From the NCBI GenBank assembly GCA_011087645.1, contig JAALLF010000013.1:31230-95229 (forward strand): DNA of 64,000 bases, read 5' to 3'. The notes below the pieces were generated by a model. The model was given only the letters and a program-made list of their open reading frames with translations, had not been told where the DNA came from and did not search any database. How positions within the stretch are numbered: position 1 is the first letter of the stretch; the number at the start of each line of letters is the position of its first letter. Positions 40,426-49,508 of the stretch are shown here, one piece after another. The DNA comes from Alphaproteobacteria bacterium (GTDB lineage Bacteria; Pseudomonadota; Alphaproteobacteria; UBA6615). A program made the translations under genes and the position numbers.

Positions 40426-40973
40426 AGTTCAAATTCGAACTTCTGTTCGCCGTTGCCGTTGGGCGGCGTGTCTCCGGACCCATCGCCCGCCGCGTCCTGC
40501 TCAGCCTGCATCTGCTGGGCGCGCTGCTGGAATAGCGCCATGAAGTCGACCGGGTGGATCAGCAGCGGCGGAAAGCCGCCGTCACGCACGCATTCGGCCA
40601 CCACGGCGCGGGCAAAGGGGAAGAGCTGGCGCGGCGCTTCGACATAGAGCATGGGCGCGACATATTCCTCGGGCATCTCGCCGAGGGTGAAAATGCCGGC
40701 ATAGGCCGCTTCTACCAGGAATAGCGTTGTGTCCTCGGCGGTGCCTTCGGCCCGCACGGTGAGTGTCACCTCGAAGGTCTGGCCTTCCAACTGCACCGCC
40801 GACGTGTCGACGCCGACCTGGACGTTGGGTTCGCCTTTCTGCAGCAGGCTGGACGGCGCGTTAGGGTTTTCGAAGGACAGGTCCTTCACATACTGGGCGT
40901 TGACCACCAGCGTCGGCTGGGCTTCTTGCGGTTGGCCCTCGGGTGCGGGCGGGGCGGCGGTTTCGTCGGACAT
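40422..40973 (-). CDS. secB: Protein-export chaperone SecB
   Basis: QYVKDLSFENPNAPSSL, YAGIFTLGEMPEEYVAPML, GGFPPLLIHPVDFMALF. Confidence 0.96.
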   Translation of the reverse strand: MSDETAAPPAPEGQPQEAQPTLVVNAQYVKDLSFENPNAPSSLLQKGEPNVQVGVDTSAVQLEGQTFEVTLTVRAEGTAEDTTLFLVEAAYAGIFTLGEMPEEYVAPMLYVEAPRQLFPFARAVVAECVRDGGFPPLLIHPVDFMALFQQRAQQMQAEQDAAGDGSGDTPPNGNGEQKFEFEL

Positions 40974-41083
40974 GGCCGAATTCCTGGTAATTTGTGACAG
41001 CGCGCTTAGTGCGCATAAACCTGCGCTTGGCTAGCATGTCTGGGCGGGCGCAACAACCAACGCATCCGTCAATTGGGGTTGGA

Positions 41084-41563
41084 TTAATGGGGCTCGTGCG
41101 GTTTTTCGTCGAGCTCGCCTTTGATCTCCACCGCATCGGCGTCGACAATCGGACCGTCATCGTCGCGATAGGGCCGGCCCCCGGCCATTTCGAATTGCAC
41201 GCCTTTGGCGTTTTGCAGGGCGCGCCAGATATAACGGCCCAATAGCGCGCGCAGCGGCGGCACCAGCAGCGTGAAGCCCACCGCATCGGTGAGGAACCCC
41301 GGGGTGAGCAGCATGGCGCCCGCGAAAATAAGGCAGATACCGTCGAATAATTCGCGTACCGGCAGACGCTGGGCATCCATCTCCTGTTGGGCGCGTTGCA
41401 GGGTATTGAGGCCCTGGCGGCGGATCAGCGCGGTGCCGGCCATCGCCGTAGCGATAACAATCGCGATAGTGGGCCACAGGCCAATAAGACCGCCAACTTG
41501 TATAAATAGGGCGATTTCGATCAGCGGCACGCCGATAAAGGCGAGGAGAATCCAGAGGGCCAT
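41084..41563 (-). CDS. fxsA: FxsA family membrane protein
   Basis: LLAFIGVPLIEIALFIQVGGLIGLWPTIAIVIATAMAGTALIRRQG. Confidence 0.9.
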   Translation of the reverse strand: MALWILLAFIGVPLIEIALFIQVGGLIGLWPTIAIVIATAMAGTALIRRQGLNTLQRAQQEMDAQRLPVRELFDGICLIFAGAMLLTPGFLTDAVGFTLLVPPLRALLGRYIWRALQNAKGVQFEMAGGRPYRDDDGPIVDADAVEIKGELDEKPHEPH

Positions 41564-41812
41564 TCTTGTTCTTTCAAGCGGTTATGCTTATGTAGGTTGG
41601 TGACGGGTAGGGGCTTTTCCAGTTAAATACCTGCTGAAAGCGCTTGGTCTCTAATTCAGGCCCTGGCTTCCTGTTAACCGAAACAGTAATCTTTTGGATT
41701 GTAGACTAGCGCCAGACCGGCTTAGATCATCATAACGATCACCGGTTGTAGCCAATCTGGTGCTTATAATTCTAGACGCAGCCCCCCTCGGGGCAATCAT
41801 ACAGGAAACGCC

Positions 41813-42490
41813 GTGGAACTCGATTTACTCCTATTTGCAGCGATCGCGGCCTTTTTGGTGTTTCGCCTGCGCAGCGTATTGGGGCGGCGTATTGGCCATG
41901 AGCGCCCGCCGGTCGAGCCCGATTCGACTCGCAGCGGCCCGCGGCCCGAACCGACGGCGGATAACGCCAACGACGAAAACGTTGTCTCCCTGCCCGATCG
42001 CCAGCCCGCCGATGCCTTTATCGAGCAGGCCGACGGCGCGCTGGGCGAAAACTTGCGGAAAATCAGGGACGCTGATCCGTCGTTCAATTCCGAATCATTT
42101 GTCGAAGGCGGCCGGGCCGCGTTCGAGATGATCGTGACATCGTTCGCATTGGGCGACCGCGAGACCCTACGGCCCCTGCTCAGCGACGAAGTCTACGAAA
42201 ATTTCGCCGGCGCCATCGTCGAACGCGCCGATAAGGGGCACACCATGGAAATGACCCTGGTGGGGATCCAAACCAGCGAAATCATCGAGGCCTCAATGGA
42301 CGGCCGTGTCGCCTTTGTGGCAACCAAGTTTGTGACAGAGCAAGTCGAGGTCACCCGCGATTCCAGCGGCGACGTCATCGAGGGCGATCCGACAAAGGTG
42401 TCCACGGTGACTGATATTTGGACGTTTGCGCGCAACACCCGCTCGCGTAACCCCAATTGGACCCTGGTCGCCACCGAAGCCCCCAATTGA
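41813..42490 (+). CDS. Tim44/TimA domain-containing protein
   Basis: Single N-terminal TM segment, FNSESFVEGGRAAFEMIVTSFALGDRETLRPLLSDEVYENF. Confidence 0.92.
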   Translation: MELDLLLFAAIAAFLVFRLRSVLGRRIGHERPPVEPDSTRSGPRPEPTADNANDENVVSLPDRQPADAFIEQADGALGENLRKIRDADPSFNSESFVEGGRAAFEMIVTSFALGDRETLRPLLSDEVYENFAGAIVERADKGHTMEMTLVGIQTSEIIEASMDGRVAFVATKFVTEQVEVTRDSSGDVIEGDPTKVSTVTDIWTFARNTRSRNPNWTLVATEAPN

Positions 42491-43713
42491 CGGCTGCGCG
42501 CCGACTTCCGATTATCGCCTATAATCGCCGCCGGTATTGGCGCGGGGCCGATCGCCTGCGGCCGGTCCTGTTGAGCCTCGCGGTCCTACTGGCGGCTTGT
42601 GAAATGACGACGGTCGATAAGGCCCCCACCGGAATTTCTGTCTCGCAAGTGTCGTTCACCGCGCTGCCCGGATGGCAGGCGGGAAATCCGGCGGCTGCGC
42701 TCGGCGCTTGGCGGCGATCGTGCGCGCGTATTTTGGCGATGGACCCGGCGGCGCCGATGGGCGGCCAGGTGGCCGCCGGAACGGCGGGTGACTGGCGTGG
42801 CGCTTGCGGGGCGATCGGCGATCTATCCGATGACCCGGCGGCAGTGCGCGCCTTTGTCGAGGCCAATTTTATCCCCTACGCAGTTTCCAACGGCGCCACA
42901 AGCGACGGACTTTTCACCGGGTACTTCGAGCCCATCGTACGGGCCGCTGAGCACGCCCAGGGCGCCTTCAACGTGCCGATCCACGGACTGCCGGCCGATC
43001 ATGTCACCGTTCATCTGAAGGACTTTGACCCGGACCTGGCCGGCCGTGCGGTGGTGGGCCGGGTTGAGCGGGGGCGTTTGCGGCCCTATCACGACCGCGC
43101 GGCGATTGCCAAACGTGGCGCGGACGAAGCGCCGGTTCTGTTCTGGGCCGACGATGCGTTGGATGTGTTTGTTCTCCAGGTTCAGGGCTCGGGTATCGTC
43201 GAGCTGCCCGATGGACGCCGCCAACGGATCGGCTTCGCCGGCCATAACGGGCACGACTATGTCTCGATCGGGCGCTGGCTCCTTGATCAGGGCGAACTGC
43301 AATCCGGCGCCGCCGCCTGGCAGGACATTCGGACCTGGATGGAACAGAATCCGGACCGTGTGGCCGATCTGTTGGCGCGCAATCGCCGCTATATCTTTTT
43401 CCGCCCCATCGATGGCGATGGCGCGCAAGGCGCGGCTGGCGTGGCGCTGACGCCGGAACACTCGCTTGCTGTCGATCCTAAGTTTTTACCGCTCAACGTA
43501 CCGCTCTGGTTGGACACGGTGCATCCCGGCCCAGGCCAGCAACGTCTACAGCGCCTGGTTCTCGCCCAGGATGTCGGCAACGCCATCCGTGGGCCGGTGC
43601 GCGGTGATTTTTTCTGGGGGGTCGGCCCCGACGCCCTGGCGCTGGCCGGCCGCATGAAAAGCCCCGGCACTTACTATCTTCTGCTGCCGGCTGGCGTAAC
43701 GCCCAACACATAA
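42487..43713 (+). CDS. mltA: Murein transglycosylase A
   Basis: GLFTGYFEP, VQGSGIVELPDGRRQRIGFAGHNGHDYVSIG, AQDVGNAIRGPVRGDFFWG; start inferred (TTG). Confidence 0.94.
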   Translation: MTAARRLPIIAYNRRRYWRGADRLRPVLLSLAVLLAACEMTTVDKAPTGISVSQVSFTALPGWQAGNPAAALGAWRRSCARILAMDPAAPMGGQVAAGTAGDWRGACGAIGDLSDDPAAVRAFVEANFIPYAVSNGATSDGLFTGYFEPIVRAAEHAQGAFNVPIHGLPADHVTVHLKDFDPDLAGRAVVGRVERGRLRPYHDRAAIAKRGADEAPVLFWADDALDVFVLQVQGSGIVELPDGRRQRIGFAGHNGHDYVSIGRWLLDQGELQSGAAAWQDIRTWMEQNPDRVADLLARNRRYIFFRPIDGDGAQGAAGVALTPEHSLAVDPKFLPLNVPLWLDTVHPGPGQQRLQRLVLAQDVGNAIRGPVRGDFFWGVGPDALALAGRMKSPGTYYLLLPAGVTPNT

Positions 43714-43732
43714 TTCCTGCCTGGGGCTGCAG

Positions 43733-43893
43733 GGTAATCACCTATGACGGATGGTGGAATTCCTCGCCCTTCGAGACACTCGCTGCGCGAGCCCTCAGGA
43801 TGAGGAATTCTGATAGATATTCACAAAGCCTCATCCTGAGGAGCCGGCCGAAGGGCGGCGTCTCGAAGGGCGAGGCTGCTTTATGCGATTGCC
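43733..43893. repeat. MITE-like palindromic repeat family A, copy 3
   Basis: Left terminus GGTAATCACCTATG versus right TTTATGCGATTGCC (inverted), internal CCTCGCCCTTCGAGAC/GTCTCGAAGGGCGAGG. Confidence 0.88.
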
Positions 43894-43968
43894 GCTCTGG
43901 GGTCGGACCCCTAACGCCACGGCAAAATTGTGCTAGACAAGCGCCGGGCTATCGGCGAGATCATCGAC

Positions 43969-44733
43969 ATGGAAAATCCGCGCGTCGCATTATTCGTAAC
44001 CTGTTTGGTCGATCTTTTTCGGCCCTCCGTGGGCTTCGCCACGGTGAAGCTCTTGGAGGACGCCGGCTGCACCGTCGAGGTGCCGCGGCAACAAACCTGC
44101 TGCGGCCAGCCGGCCTATAACACCGGCGACAAGGCGGACACCAAGGCGATCGCGCGCCAGGTTATCGAGGCCTTTGAAGGCTATGACTATGTCGTGGCGC
44201 CGTCGGGTTCGTGCGCCGGCATGATCAGCCAGCACTACCCCGCGCTGTTCGCCGACGATGCGGCATGGTCGACGCGGGCGCAAAAGCTTGCTGAGCGCAC
44301 CCATGAGCTGGTCTCGTTTCTGACCGACGTCAGAGGCGTCGATGGGGTGGGGGGCGAATTTTCCGGCGCGGTCACCTACCACGATAGCTGCTCGGGTCTG
44401 CGCGAATTGTCGATCCACGATCAGCCGCGCCGCCTGTTGGGCTCGGTCGAGGGACTGCATCTGCGCGAGCTACCCGATGCCAATGTCTGCTGCGGGTTCG
44501 GCGGCACCTTCTGCGTCAAATATGCCGACATTTCCGACCGTATGGTCGAGACCAAGATACAGGCGGTCATCGACACCGGCGCCGATACGCTACTGGCCGG
44601 CGACTTGGGCTGCTTGATGAACATGGCCGGCAAGCTGCAGCGCGAGGGGGCCGGCATTCAAGTACGCCACGTGGCCGAGGTGTTGGCCGGCATGACTGAC
44701 AAGCCGGCCATCGGCGAACCGGGCAAGGATTAG
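43969..44733 (+). CDS. lutA: LutA/LldE-type Fe-S oxidoreductase of lactate utilization
   Basis: VALFVTCLVDLFRPSVGFATVKLLEDAGCTVEVPRQQTCCGQPAYNTGD, DANVCCGFGGTF CCG motifs. Confidence 0.92.
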   Translation: MENPRVALFVTCLVDLFRPSVGFATVKLLEDAGCTVEVPRQQTCCGQPAYNTGDKADTKAIARQVIEAFEGYDYVVAPSGSCAGMISQHYPALFADDAAWSTRAQKLAERTHELVSFLTDVRGVDGVGGEFSGAVTYHDSCSGLRELSIHDQPRRLLGSVEGLHLRELPDANVCCGFGGTFCVKYADISDRMVETKIQAVIDTGADTLLAGDLGCLMNMAGKLQREGAGIQVRHVAEVLAGMTDKPAIGEPGKD

Positions 44734-44743
44734 GCGCGCGACC

Positions 44744-46174
44744 ATGAGCGGATCGACCACTCACCAGTTTAAAGAAAACGCCGAACGTCAGCTTGCCGAC
44801 GAGGATCTGCGCCAAGCGCTGACCAAGAGCAAGGGCCATTTCACTGGCGGCCGGCAAAACGCCATGGATAAGCTGCCGGAGTTCGATGCGCTGCGTGATA
44901 AGTCGCGCGACATCAAAGAGCATGTCCTGGAAAATCTCGATTTCTATCTCGAGACCTACGAGCAGAATGTCATCGACAGCGGTGGCCAGGTGCACTGGGC
45001 GCGCACGGCGAAGGACGCGCAAGATATCGTGCTGGAGATCTGCCGCTCGGTCGGCGCGACGTCGGTCAACAAGGGCAAATCGATGATCGGCGAGGAGTGC
45101 GACATCAACGAAGCGCTCGAGGCCAACGGCATCCGCGCCGTCGAGACCGATTTGGGTGAATATATCATCCAGATTCGCAACGAACGCCCGAGCCATATCA
45201 TCGCCCCGGCGGTCCATCTGACCAAGGCGCAGGTCGAGCAGAGCTTCCGCGAAACCCATACCCATCTCGACCCGGACCGCATTCTCGAAGAACCGCCGAC
45301 CCTGCTTGAAGAGGCGCGCACCGTGTTGCGCAAAAAATACTTCGAAGCGGAGGTCGGCATCACCGGCGCCAATTTCCTGGTCGCCGAGACCGGCTCCTCG
45401 ATCATCGTCACCAACGAGGGCAATGGCGATCTGTCGCAATTACTGCCGAAAGTCCACATCGTCCTGGCCAGCATCGAGAAGGTGGTGCCGACCCTGGAGG
45501 ACGCCTCGACCTTTTTGCGGGTGCTGGCGCGCTCGGCGACGGGTCAGGAATTCAGCGTCTACACCACCGTGTCGACCGGTCCGCGCCGCGCCGAGGACCC
45601 GGACGGGCCGGAAGAATACCACGTCATTCTGCTCGACAATGGCCGCACTGGCATGTTGGGCACCGAGTTCCAGGACATGCTGCGCTGTATCCGCTGTGGC
45701 GCCTGCATGAACCACTGCCCGGTCTATCAGTCGGTCGGCGGCCACGCCTATGGCTGGGTCTATCCGGGGCCGATGGGCGCGGTGCTGTCGCCAAGTCTGC
45801 TGGGGGTCGATGAGGCCGGCCATCTGCCCAACGCGTCGACCTTTTGCGGGCGTTGCGAAGAAGTGTGCCCGGTGCGCATCCCGTTGCCGAAATTGATGCG
45901 CCATTGGCGCGAGCGCGAGTTCGAGCGCCATTTGACCCCGCGCGCGGCGCGCACCGGTATTCGTTTATGGGCGTTCTTTGCCCAAAGGCCGGCGCTCTAT
46001 CGGTGGGCGACGGGTCTGCAGATGCGCCTGATGGGGGCGATGGGCCGCCGCCGGGGCCGTTTTTCTAGTGTCCCGCTGGCCAAGGGCTGGACTAAGTACC
46101 GCGACTTGCCGGCGCCCGAGGGCAAGACCTTTCAGCAGCAATGGGCTGCGCAGCAAAAATTGGGGCGCTCCTAA
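44744..46174 (+). CDS. lutB: LutB-type iron-sulfur protein of lactate utilization
   Basis: CIRCGACMNHCPVYQSVGGHAYGWVYPGPMGAVL, CGRCEEVCPVRIPLPKLM. Confidence 0.94.
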   Translation: MSGSTTHQFKENAERQLADEDLRQALTKSKGHFTGGRQNAMDKLPEFDALRDKSRDIKEHVLENLDFYLETYEQNVIDSGGQVHWARTAKDAQDIVLEICRSVGATSVNKGKSMIGEECDINEALEANGIRAVETDLGEYIIQIRNERPSHIIAPAVHLTKAQVEQSFRETHTHLDPDRILEEPPTLLEEARTVLRKKYFEAEVGITGANFLVAETGSSIIVTNEGNGDLSQLLPKVHIVLASIEKVVPTLEDASTFLRVLARSATGQEFSVYTTVSTGPRRAEDPDGPEEYHVILLDNGRTGMLGTEFQDMLRCIRCGACMNHCPVYQSVGGHAYGWVYPGPMGAVLSPSLLGVDEAGHLPNASTFCGRCEEVCPVRIPLPKLMRHWREREFERHLTPRAARTGIRLWAFFAQRPALYRWATGLQMRLMGAMGRRRGRFSSVPLAKGWTKYRDLPAPEGKTFQQQWAAQQKLGRS

Positions 46175-46884
46175 TGGTTGCGAACCGTGACGGTATCCTC
46201 GACGACATTCGCCGGTCGCAAGGCCGCGATGGCCCCATCGACGATCAACGCGCCGCTGAATTGCGGGCTCGCATGGCTAGCCCGACCCGTAATCTGTTGC
46301 CGGCCCGCGCCGATCTGCCGGCGTCCGAAGTGATCGACCTGTTCCAATCCATGGCCGAGAGTGTGTTCGCCACCGTCGACCGGGTCGCCGATATGAGCGC
46401 CGTGCCGGAAGTGCTCACCGACTATCTCAAGCGCGAGAACCTGCCGGCCCAAGTGGTGATGGCGCCCGACCCGTCCCTCGATGATGCGCCGTGGTCGGAC
46501 CAGCCGCTGTTGGAAATCCGCCGTGGGGTGCCGCAGGAAAGCGATATGGTGAGCGTTACCTCGGCGCCGGCGGCGATTGCCGAGACCGGGACGCTCGCGA
46601 TGTTTTCCGGCGCGGACCATCCCTCGACCCTGAATTTTCTGCCGGAGACCCATGTGGTGGTGCTGCCGGTCGATCGCATTTCCAAGAATTATGAAGATGT
46701 GTGGGACTTGATCCGCCAGCGGGTGGACGCCGGCGAGATGGGGCCGAATGAGCGTATGCCGCGCACGGTGAACCTGGTCACCGGACCGTCGCGCTCGGGC
46801 GATATCGAACAGACCTTGCTGCTCGGCGCCCATGGCCCCCGGCGTTTGCATATTATTCTGGTGGACACCGACGAGACCGCATGA
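46174..46884 (+). CDS. lutC: LutC/YkgG-family protein of lactate utilization
   Basis: LUD domain; position after lutB; GPSRSGDIEQTLLLGAHGPRRLHIILVD. Confidence 0.92.
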   Translation: MVANRDGILDDIRRSQGRDGPIDDQRAAELRARMASPTRNLLPARADLPASEVIDLFQSMAESVFATVDRVADMSAVPEVLTDYLKRENLPAQVVMAPDPSLDDAPWSDQPLLEIRRGVPQESDMVSVTSAPAAIAETGTLAMFSGADHPSTLNFLPETHVVVLPVDRISKNYEDVWDLIRQRVDAGEMGPNERMPRTVNLVTGPSRSGDIEQTLLLGAHGPRRLHIILVDTDETA

Positions 46885-47489
46885 CCGGCCCCACACCAGG
46901 TAAGCCCCGTTCAAAGGCCCCGGTGAAGAAATCGGATAAGGAACCGGACCAGGCCTTGTTCGAGCGCACCATGAGCGGCGTGCAGCCGCTGAAGAAAAAG
47001 CGCTCGCTGAAGGCCAAGCCGGCGGCGAACCCGAAAGCCACCGCGGCAAGGCCGACCGCCAGCCCGAAGGCCGCCCGGGGCCAAAATCCCGCGCCGACCC
47101 CACCGCGCCGCCGCACACCGCAACCGCCGCCGCTCAGCGCCGATGGTTTTGCCGGCGTGGACAAACGCACGGTCGAGCGCATGCGGCGCGGCAAACTGCC
47201 GATTGATGCGCGTCTCGACCTGCATGGCAGCTATCAGGACGCCGCCCAGGCGGAACTCAACGCTTTCATCTCAAGCTGCGCGGCGACCGGCTGCCGCACC
47301 GTCCTGGTGATTACCGGCAAGGGATCGGTCAGCGAGGGCGGCGGGGTGTTGCGCCGACGCCTGCCCGACTGGCTCAACCAACCGTCCTGCCGTCCCCATG
47401 TTCTGGCGTTCGCGGGGGCGCGGCCCGAACATGGTGGCGGCGGCGCTTTCTACGTGCTGCTGCGCCGCCGCCGTGATGCCCGCCCATGA
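46881..47489 (+). CDS. Smr domain-containing protein
   Basis: ARLDLHGSYQDAAQAELNAFISSCAATGCRTVLVITGKG...HGGGGAFYVLLRR. Confidence 0.92.
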   Translation: MTGPTPGKPRSKAPVKKSDKEPDQALFERTMSGVQPLKKKRSLKAKPAANPKATAARPTASPKAARGQNPAPTPPRRRTPQPPPLSADGFAGVDKRTVERMRRGKLPIDARLDLHGSYQDAAQAELNAFISSCAATGCRTVLVITGKGSVSEGGGVLRRRLPDWLNQPSCRPHVLAFAGARPEHGGGGAFYVLLRRRRDARP

Positions 47490-47851
47490 CGCCGTTCGGC
47501 GAAAAGGTGCGCGGCCTGCGCGCCACGCGCGGCGTCACCCTGAAGGAGATGGCGGGCGATCTGCAATTGTCGCCAGCCTATCTGTCGTCGCTCGAGCACG
47601 GCCGGCGCGGCCGCCCGTCGGAGGCGCTGGTGGTGCAGGTCTGCGAGTATTTCAATTTGATCTGGGACGACTTTGAAGAGGTCAAACGCCTGGCCGCGCT
47701 GTCCCACCCCCGCGCCGTGGTCGACACGCGCGGCCTGTCGCCGGCCCATACCGAGCTTGCCAACGAACTCGCCGAGAGCGTCGGTGACTTGACGAGCGAG
47801 AGCGCCGCGGAATTGCTGGCGCGGTTGCGCGCGGCGAAACGGGGCCGCTAG
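47486..47851 (+). CDS. XRE-family helix-turn-helix regulator
   Basis: FGEKVRGLRATRGVTLKEMAGDLQLSPAYLSSLEHGRRGRPSEALV. Confidence 0.92.
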   Translation: MTPFGEKVRGLRATRGVTLKEMAGDLQLSPAYLSSLEHGRRGRPSEALVVQVCEYFNLIWDDFEEVKRLAALSHPRAVVDTRGLSPAHTELANELAESVGDLTSESAAELLARLRAAKRGR

Positions 47852-47893
47852 GCTGATTAACCCGCCCCCGGCCAGCGCAGGGAATAACACCCC

Positions 47894-47958
47894 CATGCTG
47901 AGCCTGTCGAAGCATGAGTTCCACCCGAGGCACATCCTTCGACAAGCTCAGGATGAGG
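47894..47958. repeat. REP-like twin hairpins, TTCGACAAGCTCAGGATGAGG type
   Basis: CATGCT-gagcctgtcga-AGCATG and CATCCT-tcgacaagctc-AGGATG in intergenic space. Confidence 0.75.
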
Positions 47959-48001
47959 AAATTGATTTATCCTTCACCGGCTGAAGGAGGGGCTTAACGC
48001 C

Positions 48002-48784
48002 CTAGTCGAACATGGCGACGGCGCGGATGAAACCGGCCGAGGCGGCTTTGATTTTCCACGGGAAGCAGCTGACGGTAAAACCCTTGTCGGGCAAGGTTTC
48101 CAGGTGCAGCAATTTCTCCATGTGGCAATAGGGCTGTTCGATACCGGCCCAATGGCCCTGCCAAATCTTGCTGGCGTCGCGGTCTTTGAGCCATTGCTCC
48201 TTGGCGAATTTGAACGGCGCGTCCCAGCCCCAGGCGTCGATGCCGGTGACCCGCACCCCATGATCGCGGGTCAGATAGAGGGTGGCCTCCTTGCCCATGC
48301 CGATGCCGCGGTCGAAATATTCGTCGGTGCCGTAATACCGGCTGGCGTTGGTGTTGACCAAGACGATGTCGAGCGGCTGCAGATCGTGGTCGATGCGCTT
48401 CAGCTCGGCCTCGACGTCTTCGGGCTGGACAACGTAACCGTCGGGCAGTTCGCGGAAGTCGAGCTTCACGCCGGGCCGGAAAAACCAGTCGAGCGGCAGC
48501 TCGTCGATGGTCTGCATCCGGTTGCCGTCCTTGTCGTGGGAATGATAGTGCCACGGCGCGTCGATATGGGTGCCGTTATGGGTGGTCAGCGTAATCACCT
48601 CCCACGCCCAGCCTTCGGCGCTCGGCAGATCGGTGGGCTTCATGCCGTCGAAGAAGGCGGACATCGCCTCGGCATTTTCCTGCTGGCTGACATATTGGAT
48701 CTTCGGCCGCATGATCTCCGGATCGCAGATGGTCTCATTGTCGAGCGGCATCGAGATATCGACGATTTTCGATGGTATTTGCAT
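48002..48784 (-). CDS. Cyclase family protein (kynurenine formamidase-like)
   Basis: KIVDISMPLDNETICDP, LTTHNGTHIDAPWHYH motif; start MQIPSK inferred. Confidence 0.88.
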   Translation of the reverse strand: MQIPSKIVDISMPLDNETICDPEIMRPKIQYVSQQENAEAMSAFFDGMKPTDLPSAEGWAWEVITLTTHNGTHIDAPWHYHSHDKDGNRMQTIDELPLDWFFRPGVKLDFRELPDGYVVQPEDVEAELKRIDHDLQPLDIVLVNTNASRYYGTDEYFDRGIGMGKEATLYLTRDHGVRVTGIDAWGWDAPFKFAKEQWLKDRDASKIWQGHWAGIEQPYCHMEKLLHLETLPDKGFTVSCFPWKIKAASAGFIRAVAMFD

Positions 48785-48867
48785 GGCGCGGTCTCCCCGG
48801 GGCTCCTGTTGATTTGGTGCCACTGTACGATGGCTGGCGGGGCGTGAAAACAGTATGGCCAGTCAAT

Positions 48868-48901
48868 AAAAAAGGGCTCGCCCTTATGATCGAGCGAGCC
48901 C
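48868..48901 (-). terminator. Rho-independent terminator downstream of the HNH gene
   Basis: Minus strand GGGCTCGC-TCGATCATAAGG-GCGAGCCC followed by TTTTTT. Confidence 0.85.
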
Positions 48902-48928
48902 CTAGTCGGCTGTGTAAGTGAAACCAAT

Positions 48929-49228
48929 TTATGCGGCGTTTTCGCAGGCCCACGGGTAAGAGTCGCCTTTGCGGCGGTTGTTCTTCCAATAGAGAGGCTG
49001 CAGGTTCGAAAGATCGTCCGAGCCACCTTTAGAGGCCGGGATAATGTGATCGATTTCCCAGCCATGCTCAGAATCGACTTCGCCGAAGTCCGAGTACTTC
49101 ATTGTGTGACCGCAAATATCTCGTCGCCAGACATCTTTCGAATATCCAGGGATGATTGTGCCTTTTCGCCACACGTCCTGCTTAAGCTTCTCTGGCGCGT
49201 TTTCAAAGTAGTGTTTTTTCTGTAGCAT
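48929..49228 (-). CDS. HNH endonuclease
   Basis: WEIDHIIPASKGGSDDLSNLQPLYWKNNRRKGD = HNH motif with D-H-I/N/N. Confidence 0.88.
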   Translation of the reverse strand: MLQKKHYFENAPEKLKQDVWRKGTIIPGYSKDVWRRDICGHTMKYSDFGEVDSEHGWEIDHIIPASKGGSDDLSNLQPLYWKNNRRKGDSYPWACENAA

Positions 49229-49464
49229 AAATTTTCCTTTTGCTATCTCGGTGAGAGGATTGAGCGCCTACCGCGTATGCTTCGCTGCTGATCGCGGTGG
49301 GCGTTCTGCTTACGGTTTTTCCGCATGCCGGAACACCCTAAGACAAGATTTGGTGTGCCACAAGTATAAAATACACCACTCATAGTATACTTCTATATAT
49401 AGTGATTAATCATCTATATATTGATTTGGAGACTCGCATTAAGCATTTGTTTTATTTGGTATTT

Positions 49465-49494
49465 AATTTATAATTCAGTACTAAATTATAAATT
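49465..49494. promoter_or_regulatory. Operator-like palindrome upstream of MerR-like gene
   Basis: AATTTATAATT-C-AGTACT-A-AATTATAAATT: 30 bp, single mismatched pair, 14 nt before the ATG at 49509. Confidence 0.6.
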
Positions 49495-49508
49495 ATGGAT
49501 ATTGCAAG

